64,000 nt of DNA from Proteobacteria bacterium ST_bin11 (GTDB lineage: Bacteria > Pseudomonadota > Gammaproteobacteria > Methylococcales > Methylomonadaceae), in contig MSXO01000012.1 in the NCBI GenBank assembly GCA_002083615.1, forward strand, positions 62,001 to 126,000, read 5' to 3'. Positions 34,419 through 42,772 of this stretch are shown here, piece by piece. Position 1 is the first letter of the stretch. The number at the start of each line of letters is the position of its first letter. Both the position numbers and the translations under genes were made by a program. The notes under the pieces were generated by a model, which saw only the letters and a program-made list of their open reading frames with translations, made no database searches and had not been told where the DNA came from.

Positions 34419-35563
34419 GGAAACACCGCGCTCCATTGAAACAGCACCTGTCCGAAATGGTCTTCACGCAAATGATCGCGTGAGGCTTCAATCTTTAAGG
34501 CATTGTTATGATTGAGTTTGTAGCGCACACCACCGAGAAACCTGTCCTCGACATAATTCCTAAACATCACCAGATAGGGGTCGCCCCGACCGCCAAAGGT
34601 GCCTTCCACTCGTCCCACCAAAGTCCAGGCAGGATTGAGTTCCCATTCGACTTGCCCGTAAGCACTGAGAAAATCGTCGTGGGTATTGCTGCCTAGCCGG
34701 CTTTCTAAGGTGTTGTTCACATACACAACTTCACTCAGAAGGCGCACTGCTTGGATTTGTTTATTGGCGTAAGCGCTGGCAATAAACTGGTTGACGTTTT
34801 TCACGGCCGGTTCGTCGGAGCGAATTTGGTTATACGCGCCAGAGACACCGAATTCGTCGACGCCGAAGCTGATCGGTTGATAGCCAAGCCGAAACGATGC
34901 GCCGGGGCGACGGGTACCTCCCGGTTCGACCAGATTAAAGGCTTCCAGACCTTGATTGATTTGCGGGCCCGCACCCGCCGCAACTGAATAATACAGGCCG
35001 CCTTCGCCTAGATCGTGGAGGCCTTCCCATAACAATCCGGTCAAATGGTTGGGTATCACGCCACCGGCAGTTTCAAATGCCATAATGCCGGGCCTGCTGA
35101 TAGTGGTTTGCAAAAACGCGCCGTGATGGAACTGCATGTTCCAGTAACCGATCGGGTTATGAAAGCGGCCAAGCCACAGGGTAGCTTCGTCCCCTACGTG
35201 CATACCCAATTGAAATCTTTCCAAGTTATGGGTTTTGGTGCTGACCAGCCATTCGCCGAGAAACCGAAATTGCTGATAATCGGTCGTGTAGAACACGTTT
35301 ATCTCGGGGATAAAGTCGCTATTACTGAGCTTTTTCTGGGGCTCTTGATCGAAACGCACTATACCGGTCAAAGCCGGAAATAATAATAAATCGCCCGACA
35401 GCCCTTTGGCACTGTTGTTGGGTATATGCCCCATGTGCCCCATGTGCCCTATGTGGCCTTCAGCAACAGCCCTGACAGGAACGAAACTGGCGAGTCCGCA
35501 AAGGCAACAAATTATTGCGCCGCTTAGCGTTTTGAAGATGGCTGGATAGTGTCGTTGCCGCAT
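34415..35563 (-). CDS. Outer-membrane beta-barrel protein with Gly-His-Met repeats
   Basis: 382 residues. Signal peptide (about 1-34; LSGAIICCLCGLASFVPVRAVA), then GHIGHMGHMGHI encoded by 9-bp tandem repeats, then alternating amphipathic strands ending in aromatic residues (LFQWSAVFP), typical of a porin-like barrel. HNPIGYWNMQFHHGAFLQ and similar stretches resemble porins of unknown substrate. The His/Met cluster could bind copper or another soft metal (inference). First gene of the four-gene operon; ATGA overlap with the next gene. Confidence 0.8.
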   Translation of the reverse strand: MRQRHYPAIFKTLSGAIICCLCGLASFVPVRAVAEGHIGHMGHMGHIPNNSAKGLSGDLLLFPALTGIVRFDQEPQKKLSNSDFIPEINVFYTTDYQQFRFLGEWLVSTKTHNLERFQLGMHVGDEATLWLGRFHNPIGYWNMQFHHGAFLQTTISRPGIMAFETAGGVIPNHLTGLLWEGLHDLGEGGLYYSVAAGAGPQINQGLEAFNLVEPGGTRRPGASFRLGYQPISFGVDEFGVSGAYNQIRSDEPAVKNVNQFIASAYANKQIQAVRLLSEVVYVNNTLESRLGSNTHDDFLSAYGQVEWELNPAWTLVGRVEGTFGGRGDPYLVMFRNYVEDRFLGGVRYKLNHNNALKIEASRDHLREDHFGQVLFQWSAVFP

Positions 35564-35669
35564 GCAGACTCTCTAGCATTTCATCGGTAGGATACGTACA
35601 CTACCTAGTTAAATCGGAACGTCCCTCCCGATGGATTTACAGCGAAATGTATCACATATTTTTGAATAG

Positions 35670-35687
35670 TTGACGATATTTCGTCAA
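35670..35687. promoter_or_regulatory. Palindromic site upstream of the barrel-PstS-kinase operon
   Basis: TTGACGA and TCGTCAA form perfect 7-bp arms around TATT. The core ACGATATTTCGT recurs with one change at 36059-36070 and again at 36078-36089. It lies 107 bp before the start of the minus-strand operon. The remaining parts of the 35564-36309 gap hold no convincing gene. Confidence 0.6.
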
Positions 35688-36057
35688 AATTTAAGCGATA
35701 AAAGCGCCTAATTGGGGTTCCCTGACACCCTGACTGCCTTATCTCAAAGCAAAATGATCTTGGCTGAAGCAAGCCCCATTCAGCAGGCCGACATTAGTTT
35801 AAGCGCGCCGTATTAATCACCGGGCTTTCGCTCAGATTCAGATTAATTGAAAGTCATACATAGCTAGACTTTAGACTGGGTTCATTGGAAAAAAGCCCGA
35901 AAGACATCCGAGCAGCAATAATCAGCATCGCGTTTGACCGCTTAAACGGTGTTCTCTGGTTAAACGCCGGATACGTATCTCTAAAGTCTGAACCTTTTTT
36001 CCAACAACCAGGAAAGAATCTAACACCACAGGTTAATCCACCCCATTGCACTAGCTG

Positions 36058-36089
36058 TACGACATTTCGTAACCGCTACGATATTTAGT
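36058..36089. promoter_or_regulatory. Tandem activator sites upstream of a sigma-54 promoter
   Basis: ACGACATTTCGT (36059-36070) and ACGATATTTAGT (36078-36089) match the site at 35673-35684 with one mismatch each. Their centres are 19 bp apart, close to two helical turns, and about 145-165 bp before the predicted start of the promoter at 36202. That is the usual distance for enhancer binding by sigma-54 activators. Confidence 0.55.
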
Positions 36090-36201
36090 GCTGAAATCAG
36101 CAATTAGCTGTGGAATTTTTCACAACTTTTCAGTGCACCTTAGCCATAAAATAACGTCTAAACAACTAGTTACAATATTTTCGACCTAACTGAATCGACG
36201 G

Positions 36202-36217
36202 TGGCATTGGTTTTGCG
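36202..36217 (+). promoter_or_regulatory. Sigma-54 (-24/-12) promoter
   Basis: TGGCATTGGTTTTGCG matches the consensus TGGCAC-N5-TTGCW, with GG (36203-36204) and GC (36215-36216) at the exact required spacing. It points at the zinc-ribbon mini-gene at 36310. A sigma-54-type regulator is encoded by the facing operon. Confidence 0.7.
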
Positions 36218-36258
36218 AAGTATTGAGCGTTTCTCCGAAATGAGGAGGGCTGGATACC

Positions 36259-36281
36259 AAATAACCCCATAACGGTTATTT
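36259..36281 (+). other. Inverted repeat in the leader of the zinc-ribbon gene
   Basis: Perfect 8-bp arms AAATAACC / GGTTATTT with a 7-nt spacer lie between the sigma-54 promoter and the ATG at 36310. It could be an operator or a leader hairpin; the following TCATTTATTT is T-rich. Confidence 0.45.
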
Positions 36282-36309
36282 TCATTTATTTCAATACGAG
36301 GCAATCACC

Positions 36310-36498
36310 ATGAAATCCTTCCAACAGATTACTCGCTGTAAAAGATGCGGTGAATTATTGTCATCTCATGAAAAATCCCACGCGGACAGAGCAGGCCTCT
36401 GTGCAATTTGCGATCACATGCGCAGTGAAGCACTGGAAATTTACCGAGCAGTGCAGGAAAAAAATAACGGGGAGAAAATTCGCTTCAGATTGGTTTAA
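36310..36498 (+). CDS. Small zinc-ribbon protein
   Basis: 62 residues. ITRCKRCGELLSSHEKSH and GLCAICDHMRSE give two CxxC pairs separated by about 20 residues, a treble-clef/zinc-ribbon pattern, followed by a charged helix (ALEIYRAVQEKNNGEKIRF). GAGG precedes the ATG by about 10 bp. It lies about 80 bp downstream of the predicted sigma-54 start site. Zinc binding is expected; the target is unknown. A candidate structured RNA follows. Confidence 0.7.
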   Translation: MKSFQQITRCKRCGELLSSHEKSHADRAGLCAICDHMRSEALEIYRAVQEKNNGEKIRFRLV

Positions 36499-36515
36499 GC
36501 ATTGGCTTGTTATAA

Positions 36516-36625
36516 GTCTGGCCGCTTAACAACGGACTGCAGTCGATAACTATCGTTAGGCAACAAACCGGGTCAAACCGGAATGGCTAAACAGAATTGG
36601 GACCCGCTGTTATAGCGGACCAGAC
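36516..36625 (+). ncRNA. Candidate structured RNA (110 nt)
   Basis: A long closing stem is visible: GTCTGG, CCGCT and TAACA (36516-36531) pair with TGTTA, AGCGG and CCAGAC (36608-36625), 16 base pairs with single-base bulges at 36613 and 36619. Inside are smaller inverted repeats (GACTGCAGTC; CGATA/TATCG; CCGG...CCGG). Strand is not proven by the pairing; plus is assumed because it follows the zinc-ribbon gene. It does not match a structure I recognise. Confidence 0.4.
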
Positions 36626-36733
36626 CGCTTCTACCGGCACTATTTGCTTCCGTATAAGCGCTAGTTTGAAGATTAAGAATCTGGAAAAGCTCGCTCAAAA
36701 GAACTTTACAACCTCAACCTTGGGAGACAAATT

Positions 36734-37042
36734 ATGAATACATTAGAAATCGTGAAAATCTGTTTACGCGAACTAAAACGCTGCAGCATAAGTTTTTTGC
36801 TTATTGTTGTTGGCGTATTTCTAGCTACCCAAAATGCCCCCGCCGCCACCATGCCGAAGAATAATCAATGCATGGGCAGCATGGAAATGATTAACGCAAT
36901 TGCCTCGCGCCCCCTCAAATCCAGTTCGCGCGCGATGGTCCAGCCTGTTGGTAATTCGCTCCATCGGTTTCATGCCAAGCAAGTAAGTAGCAAATGCACT
37001 GGCTACCCCACTGAGAATAAAGCCAACAAACACTACAAATGA
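36734..37042 (+). CDS. Small hypothetical secreted or membrane protein
   Basis: 102 residues with GGGAGA 8 bp before the ATG. A basic start and a hydrophobic stretch (SISFLLIVVGVFLATQNAPAA) look like a signal peptide cut after an Ala; the rest is basic and low in hydrophobic residues, with two Cys (QCMGSMEM; SSKCTGY). No family recognised. A spurious frame is possible. Confidence 0.4.
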   Translation: MNTLEIVKICLRELKRCSISFLLIVVGVFLATQNAPAATMPKNNQCMGSMEMINAIASRPLKSSSRAMVQPVGNSLHRFHAKQVSSKCTGYPTENKANKHYK

Positions 37043-37349
37043 GCACTATCGTCAATCTAAATCACACCGAAACGTTCGCGCTGAAATACCGACTAGCCAC
37101 CCCCTAACTCAAGCCCTCCAGTAAAAAATCTCGAAACACAAATGAGGGCTTTCCCTGAGACCAGCCCTAGCAAACGACCCAAACAGACCGGTTTTGCTCA
37201 TACCGTTAATCTTGCGTGTGGAGGCGAGCAATAAACCAAAACCTCTGCCAAGCTCAGAAAGGTCAACTAAACGAGTACAATGCCCGCTTTTGATCCCCCT
37301 ACCTTTAGTCCGCTTTTGCAGATTTGTTGTGCTTCGCATTTAATATTCG
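37043..37349. other. Intergenic stretch without recognisable content
   Basis: About 300 bp between the small frame at 36734 and dusA. A 76-codon minus-strand frame here has no ribosome site or family likeness. Presumably it holds the dusA promoter; no clear element is seen. Confidence 0.5.
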
Positions 37350-38360
37350 ATGATAAACGCTTTAAAACTTCTTAGTAACGCCTATCCAACCAGTCAGTTT
37401 AATACTCACAGATTCTCCGTGGCACCTATGTTGGATTGGACCGACCGACATTGTCGGTATTTCCATAGAACCTTATCGCAACATGCTCTGCTTTACACCG
37501 AAATGGTCACCACTGGCGCCATTTTGCACGGTAACCGCGACCGGCACTTGCAGTTTAATTCAGCCGAACATCCATTGGCCTTACAACTGGGTGGCAGCAA
37601 TCCAGCGGATTTAGCGGAATGCGCAAAAATTGCCGCTGATTACGCTTACGATGAGATCAACTTAAATGTCGGCTGCCCTAGCGACCGCGTGCAGAATGGC
37701 CGCTTCGGCGCCTGTTTAATGGCCGAACCCGAGTTGGTAGCGGAATGCGTGGCAGCGATGCGGCAAGCGGCGGCGATGCCGGTGACAGTTAAATCTCGGA
37801 TCGGCATCGATGATAGAGATTCTTACGAAGAACTGCACAATTTCATTGCCGCAGTGGCGGAGGCCGGTTGCGAGACGTTTATCATCCATGCCCGCAAAGC
37901 CTGGTTGTCCGGCCTGTCGCCCAAGCAAAATCGCGACGTGCCGCCGCTACGCTACGACGTAGTATTTCAATTGAAGCAAGATTTTCCAGCGCTTAATATC
38001 GTCATCAACGGCGGCATCGAATCATTGGATAGCGCGCAAGCTTTATTGGCGCAAGTCGATGGGGTAATGCTGGGACGAGAGGTCTATCACAATCCCTATT
38101 TACTGGCGGAAGTAGACCGGTGCCTATTTAAGGACGGGCATCCGCTCAAGTCGCGACAAGAGACGGTGTTAGGCCTGCTGCCTTACATTGAGGACCAATT
38201 AGGACAAGGCGTCAGGCTGCATTGCATCACCCGGCATATGCTGGGTCTGTTTCATGGCGTCGACGGTGCGCGGGCCTGGCGCCGCCATCTCAGTGAAAAC
38301 GCCACCCGCTTTGGAGCCAGCAGTCAGGTGATTTTGGACGCCTTAGAATTTACAGTTTGA
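37350..38360 (+). CDS. dusA: tRNA-dihydrouridine(20/20a) synthase DusA
   Basis: 336 residues. HRFSVAPMLDWTDRHCRYFHR, LQLGGSNPADLAECAKIA, INLNVGCPSDRVQNGRFGACLM (catalytic Cys in GCPS) and GVMLGREVYHNPYLL are diagnostic for DusA. It is an FMN enzyme reducing U20/U20a in the tRNA D-loop with NADPH. The start codon has only a weak ribosome site, but later Met residues fall inside the conserved core. Confidence 0.95.
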   Translation: MINALKLLSNAYPTSQFNTHRFSVAPMLDWTDRHCRYFHRTLSQHALLYTEMVTTGAILHGNRDRHLQFNSAEHPLALQLGGSNPADLAECAKIAADYAYDEINLNVGCPSDRVQNGRFGACLMAEPELVAECVAAMRQAAAMPVTVKSRIGIDDRDSYEELHNFIAAVAEAGCETFIIHARKAWLSGLSPKQNRDVPPLRYDVVFQLKQDFPALNIVINGGIESLDSAQALLAQVDGVMLGREVYHNPYLLAEVDRCLFKDGHPLKSRQETVLGLLPYIEDQLGQGVRLHCITRHMLGLFHGVDGARAWRRHLSENATRFGASSQVILDALEFTV

Positions 38361-38399
38361 TACTGTATACTCACGACATTTTTTTACTCGGGGGCGGCA

Positions 38400-38942
38400 A
38401 TGGAAGAATATTTCTCCAAAATAATTCAAGCGATAGGCGAAGACGTGAATCGGGAAGGTTTGCGCGACACGCCGAAACGGGCCGCAAAAGCCTTTAAATT
38501 CCTGAATAACGGTTACGAAAAAACGCTGGATGAGGTACTGAACGGCGCGATATTTCAAGCGGACACAGAAGATATGGTGATCGTGAAAGACATCGAGCTG
38601 TACTCGTTGTGCGAGCACCACCTGTTACCCTTCATCGGTAAATGCCACATCGGTTACCTGCCCAAAGGCAAAGTCTTAGGCTTATCCAAGCTGGCACGGA
38701 TCGTTGACATGTACGGTCGCCGCCTGCAGATTCAGGAGCAATTAACGCGGCAAATTGCCAAGGCGGTGGAAACAGCCATTGATGCCCGCGGCGTAGCGGT
38801 GGTCATCGAAGCTAAGCATTTGTGCATGATGATGCGCGGCGTGGAAAAACAAAACTCGGTGATGACCACCTCGGTGATGCTGGGCATTTTTCGAGAAGAA
38901 ATCAGTACCCGCTCCGAATTCCTGAATCTGATTAATCGCTGA
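38400..38942 (+). CDS. folE: GTP cyclohydrolase I
   Basis: 180 residues, normal length. LYSLCEHHLLPFIGKCHIGYLP (zinc Cys and catalytic His), GLSKLARIVDMYGRRLQIQE and KHLCMMMRGVEKQNS (second zinc Cys) are intact. It converts GTP to 7,8-dihydroneopterin triphosphate, the start of folate (and queuosine) synthesis. GGGGGCGGCA precedes the ATG. hemH starts 5 bp downstream. Confidence 0.96.
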   Translation: MEEYFSKIIQAIGEDVNREGLRDTPKRAAKAFKFLNNGYEKTLDEVLNGAIFQADTEDMVIVKDIELYSLCEHHLLPFIGKCHIGYLPKGKVLGLSKLARIVDMYGRRLQIQEQLTRQIAKAVETAIDARGVAVVIEAKHLCMMMRGVEKQNSVMTTSVMLGIFREEISTRSEFLNLINR

Positions 38943-38947
38943 ATACC

Positions 38948-39931
38948 ATGACCGACACAAGCACACATAAAGTTGGGGTGTTACTGGTCAATCTTGGCTC
39001 ACCCGCCTCCCCGAAAACCGGCGATGTACGCCGCTTTCTGCGCGAATTTCTCGGCGACCCGCGCGTGGTAAATTTACCCAGACCACTGTGGTGGCTGATC
39101 CTGAACCTATTCGTGCTGCCGTTTCGGCCCAAAAAGTCGGCACACGCCTACCAATCGATCTGGACCGAACAAGGCTCGCCTTTGGTGGTATTTACCGAGA
39201 AATTGACTGCCAAACTACAAAGCTTGGGTGAGACTGACGAAGCGCATTTGCTGATCGATTGCGCAATGCGTTATGGCAAGCCGGCATTGCGGGAAAAGCT
39301 GCAAAACTTTAACAAGCAAGGCGTGAACGAAATCGTCATCCTGCCCTTGTATCCGCAATATTCCTCTACCACTACCGCCTCGATTTTTGATGTGGTTGCC
39401 GAAGAATTCGTCAGTTGGCGACACATGCCCGGCCTGCGCTTTATCAGCGATTTTCATCAGCACCCCAGCTACATCGAAGCCCTGGCGCAATCGATCCGCC
39501 AACATTGGCAGTCTCATGGGCAAGCTGAGTTGCTGCTGTTATCGTTTCATGGGTTGCCGGCTAAATTGACCGAATGGGGCGACCCATATTTCTATCAGTG
39601 CCAAACCACTGGTCGCCTGCTCGCCGAGCAATTGGGATTAAACGACCAACAATGGAAATTGGTGTTCCAATCGCGTTTTGGCAAGGCCGAATGGCTGAAA
39701 CCTTATTGCGTGGAAGTGTTGGAAGAACTACCGCAACAAGGCATCAAACACGTCGACGTGATTTGTCCGGGATTCTCGGTAGACTGCCTGGAAACACTGG
39801 AGGAGATCGCTATCGCTAACCAGGAAATTTTCATGGAGGCGGGCGGCGAGACTTATCGCTACATTCCATGTTTAAACGACAGCGATGCTCATGTCGAATT
39901 GATGCTTGATTTAATCAAAACCGTGCATTGA
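38948..39931 (+). CDS. hemH: Ferrochelatase
   Basis: 327 residues. GVLLVNLGSPASPKTGDVRRFLREFL, ILPLYPQYSSTTTASIFD (with conserved aromatic and Ser/Thr residues), LLSFHGLPAKLTEWGDPY (catalytic His) and ICPGFSVDCLETLEEI are family motifs. It inserts ferrous iron into protoporphyrin IX, the final step of heme synthesis. It follows folE by 5 bp. Confidence 0.95.
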   Translation: MTDTSTHKVGVLLVNLGSPASPKTGDVRRFLREFLGDPRVVNLPRPLWWLILNLFVLPFRPKKSAHAYQSIWTEQGSPLVVFTEKLTAKLQSLGETDEAHLLIDCAMRYGKPALREKLQNFNKQGVNEIVILPLYPQYSSTTTASIFDVVAEEFVSWRHMPGLRFISDFHQHPSYIEALAQSIRQHWQSHGQAELLLLSFHGLPAKLTEWGDPYFYQCQTTGRLLAEQLGLNDQQWKLVFQSRFGKAEWLKPYCVEVLEELPQQGIKHVDVICPGFSVDCLETLEEIAIANQEIFMEAGGETYRYIPCLNDSDAHVELMLDLIKTVH

Positions 39932-39963
39932 ATAAAGCGCGGCTACTAAAAACCGGGGGTAAT

Positions 39964-41556
39964 ATGCAACAAAACGTCTTACAGAGCTGGAATGACGAAT
40001 GGCCGGCAGTGCGCACCAACCAACCTTTAGCTACCGGTGAGGGTGTAATCGACCAGGGTGCGTTTAACACCATCGAAGTGGACGAACTGTTCGATTACGT
40101 TAATTATGCCACCACCACCGCCGGTAAAACCGTGTTTTATCGATCGCTCAGCCAACCATTGGACGATCGGGATGCGATAGTCGCCAAGCAAGCAGCAGTC
40201 AGGGAAATTCAAGACAACCCCGATGTGCGCGCCAACGTGGAAAACATTGTTGCCGACGCTGCCGCCTCTGAAAATCGGTTGTATCTCTTGCTGTTTGGTG
40301 AGTTTCTCGGCGGCTTCGGCACCGCGCGCGAGGACAATCAAATCGAAGGTTACGGCTACAAACAATACGTACGTGGGGTGCGGGTGGCCTTGAATCTGGT
40401 GGGTGCAATCCACAACTCTGGCAAGCCGCAAAGTACTTACTTGCAAAGCGTGTTCGAGAAAATCGGTAATTTTTCGCACAGCAACGAATATTCACTGATG
40501 GTAGGCCCGGTCTACAACAGCGAAAAAGGCCTGCAAAGCAAAGAAGAGCGCAAAAACTCTTTCTCGCCGGCCACTATCTTTCGGCCTACCTTATTCAAAC
40601 CGATGTTGATCGCTTTGTTAATCGCCGCCATTTGGGGCTTGATGCAAATTTTTCCGACCAACATGTTCCAGGTCACCCGCGACGGCTTGTCGGTGGCTTC
40701 GGTGTTTTTTCTGCCTTTGGCCTTGGCTTATATTCCGGTAATCGGCGGTTATGATCGAGACAACTGCATCATTCCCTTACGCAACATCTATAGAAATTCG
40801 CAGGCGCTCGGCGACATGCTGGACGGCTTGGGACAACTCGACGAATTACTGGCTTTTATCAAATATGCCGAAGATTACGGCAGCGAGATGGTGCTGCCGG
40901 AAATGAATGCCAGCGAACGTCACAATATCAAATTAGTAGCGGCAAAAAACCCGGTACTTGGCCAGAAAAACCCCGCCTATGTCGGTAATGATTTCAGCAT
41001 GGACGAAGAGCGCTTGGTCTGCGTGACAGGTCCGAACAGCGGCGGCAAAACCGCTTTTTGCAAAACCGTCACCCAAATCCAATTGCTGGCTCAGATCGGC
41101 TGTTTCGTGCCTGCCCAAGCTGCCAATCTGAGTGTCGCCGACCGCATTTTTTATCAGTGCCCGGAGATCAGTCACCTGGACGACGGCGAGGGCCGTTTCG
41201 GCACAGAACTGAAGCGGACCCGCGATATTTTCTTGACCAGTACCGCAAAAAGCTTAGTGGTGCTTGACGAAATGGCGGAAGGCACTACCTTTGAAGAGAA
41301 AATGCAGTCGTCTATCGACGTACTCGACGGTTTTTACCGCAAAGGCAACAGCACCATTTTAATTACCCATAACCATCAATTGGTCGACGAGTTTGTGAAA
41401 AGAAAAATCGCGGTACCTAAACAAGTGGAGTTTGCCGATGAATTGCCGACTTTTAAACTGATAGCCGGCATTTCCAGAGTCAGTCACGCCGACCGGGTCG
41501 CGAAGAAAATCGGCTTTTCTAAACAAGACATCGATAGTTATTTAGCACAATCATGA
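39964..41556 (+). CDS. MutS-family ATPase with internal membrane segment
   Basis: 530 residues from the ATG at 39964 (GGGGG upstream). The C-terminal MutS ATPase domain has VTGPNSGGKTAFCKTVTQIQLLAQIG (Walker A), RFGTELKRTRDIF and LVVLDEMAEGTTFEEK (Walker B) and ITHNHQLVDEF. The N-terminal part is a MutS lever-like helical region. Two hydrophobic helices (about 212-228 and 239-260; MLIALLIAAIWGLMQIFP, VFFLPLALAYIPVIGGY) interrupt it, so it is probably bound to the inner membrane. It lacks the mismatch-recognition domain, so a role in mismatch repair is unlikely. It overlaps purT by 4 bp. Confidence 0.85.
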   Translation: MQQNVLQSWNDEWPAVRTNQPLATGEGVIDQGAFNTIEVDELFDYVNYATTTAGKTVFYRSLSQPLDDRDAIVAKQAAVREIQDNPDVRANVENIVADAAASENRLYLLLFGEFLGGFGTAREDNQIEGYGYKQYVRGVRVALNLVGAIHNSGKPQSTYLQSVFEKIGNFSHSNEYSLMVGPVYNSEKGLQSKEERKNSFSPATIFRPTLFKPMLIALLIAAIWGLMQIFPTNMFQVTRDGLSVASVFFLPLALAYIPVIGGYDRDNCIIPLRNIYRNSQALGDMLDGLGQLDELLAFIKYAEDYGSEMVLPEMNASERHNIKLVAAKNPVLGQKNPAYVGNDFSMDEERLVCVTGPNSGGKTAFCKTVTQIQLLAQIGCFVPAQAANLSVADRIFYQCPEISHLDDGEGRFGTELKRTRDIFLTSTAKSLVVLDEMAEGTTFEEKMQSSIDVLDGFYRKGNSTILITHNHQLVDEFVKRKIAVPKQVEFADELPTFKLIAGISRVSHADRVAKKIGFSKQDIDSYLAQS

Positions 41557-42749
41557 ACATCGGCACACCCGACAGCGCCAGCGCCACCAGAGCTTTATTG
41601 CTGGGCAGCGGCGAATTGGGAAAAGAAATCACCATCTCCTTGCAGCGCTATGGCGTGGAAGTGATTGCGGTTGATCGCTATGCAGGCGCACCTGCCATGC
41701 AAGTGGCGCACCGCAGCCACGTGATCGACATGACTGACGCAACCGCAGTAAAAACGCTTGTGGCTAGTGAGCAGCCGCATTACATCATCCCGGAAATCGA
41801 GGCGATTGCCACCGAGGCGCTGGTGGAAATAGAAGCGCAAGCTCAAACCACTATCGTACCCAACGCCAGAGCGATTCAATTGACGATGAACCGCGAGGGC
41901 ATCCGCGAATTGGCGGCGGCAAAACTGGGGATACCGACCTCAAAATACGCGTTTGCCGAATCCTTTGAACAGCTAAAAGCCGCTGTGGATGATGGCATTG
42001 GTTACCCCTGCTTCATCAAGCCGACCATGTCTTCCTCCGGCAAAGGCCAATCGATGGTGAAAAGCGCGGATCAATTACAGGCCGCCTGGGATTACGCGAA
42101 GGCAGGCGGTCGCGCCGACACCGGTAAGGTGATCGTGGAAGCCAAGATCGATTTTGATTTTGAAATTACCCTGCTCACAGTCCGGGCGCTGGATGGCGAT
42201 GGCCAAGTGCAAACCTATTTCTGCGAACCGATCGGGCACCGCCAAGAAGACGGCGATTATCGGGAAAGTTGGCAGCCGCAGGCGATGAGCGCCGGGGCAA
42301 TTGCCTTATCCCAACAAATCGCCGACAAAGTCACCACCGCTTTAGGCGGCTTGGGTTTATTCGGAGTGGAATTATTCATCGCCGGCGATCAAGTCTGGTT
42401 TAGCGAAGTCAGCCCCCGCCCACACGACACCGGCATGGTGACGATGGCCAGTCAGCGGCAAAGCGAATTTGATTTGCACGCGAGAGCCATTCTCGGCCTG
42501 CCGGTCAATACCGCATTGGACAAAACCGCCGCCAGCGCGGTCATTTTGGGCGGAATAGACGCCAAAGCCGTGACCTACGCGGGACTGAATCAGGCATTGG
42601 CTGTCGCGGACACCGACATTCGCCTGTTCGGTAAACCGGAGGCTTTCGTATCAAGGCGGATGGGTGTAGCGCTTGCTACAGCCGACAACGTCGGCGTAGC
42701 TCGCGCCAAAGCGGTCCAGGCAGCTAGCCTGATTAGCGTCACTGAATGA
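41553..42749 (+). CDS. purT: Formate-dependent phosphoribosylglycinamide formyltransferase PurT
   Basis: 398 residues, ATP-grasp fold. ALLLGSGELGKEITISLQRYG, VIAVDRYAGAPAMQVAH, MNREGIRELAA, PCFIKPTMSSSGKGQS and EVSPRPHDTGMVT are PurT signatures. It makes formyl-GAR from formate, ATP and GAR. In this region it could use formate released from formamide by FmdA (55056), a plausible but unproven link. The start overlaps the MutS-like gene (ATGA). Confidence 0.96.
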   Translation: MNIGTPDSASATRALLLGSGELGKEITISLQRYGVEVIAVDRYAGAPAMQVAHRSHVIDMTDATAVKTLVASEQPHYIIPEIEAIATEALVEIEAQAQTTIVPNARAIQLTMNREGIRELAAAKLGIPTSKYAFAESFEQLKAAVDDGIGYPCFIKPTMSSSGKGQSMVKSADQLQAAWDYAKAGGRADTGKVIVEAKIDFDFEITLLTVRALDGDGQVQTYFCEPIGHRQEDGDYRESWQPQAMSAGAIALSQQIADKVTTALGGLGLFGVELFIAGDQVWFSEVSPRPHDTGMVTMASQRQSEFDLHARAILGLPVNTALDKTAASAVILGGIDAKAVTYAGLNQALAVADTDIRLFGKPEAFVSRRMGVALATADNVGVARAKAVQAASLISVTE

Positions 42750-42772
42750 GTTGATCGGTTAAAGGTGACGCG

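Noticed and set aside
36524..36562. Possible integron attC site (GCTTAAC ... GTTAGGC)
   Set aside because: The ends fit the RYYYAAC/GTTRRRY pattern, but at 39 bp it is shorter than known attC sites, the arms mismatch, and no integrase or cassette is nearby.
38358..38385. LexA-like site (TACTGTATACTCA) before folE
   Set aside because: Only one half resembles the consensus; the second half is not palindromic, and folE is not a typical SOS gene.
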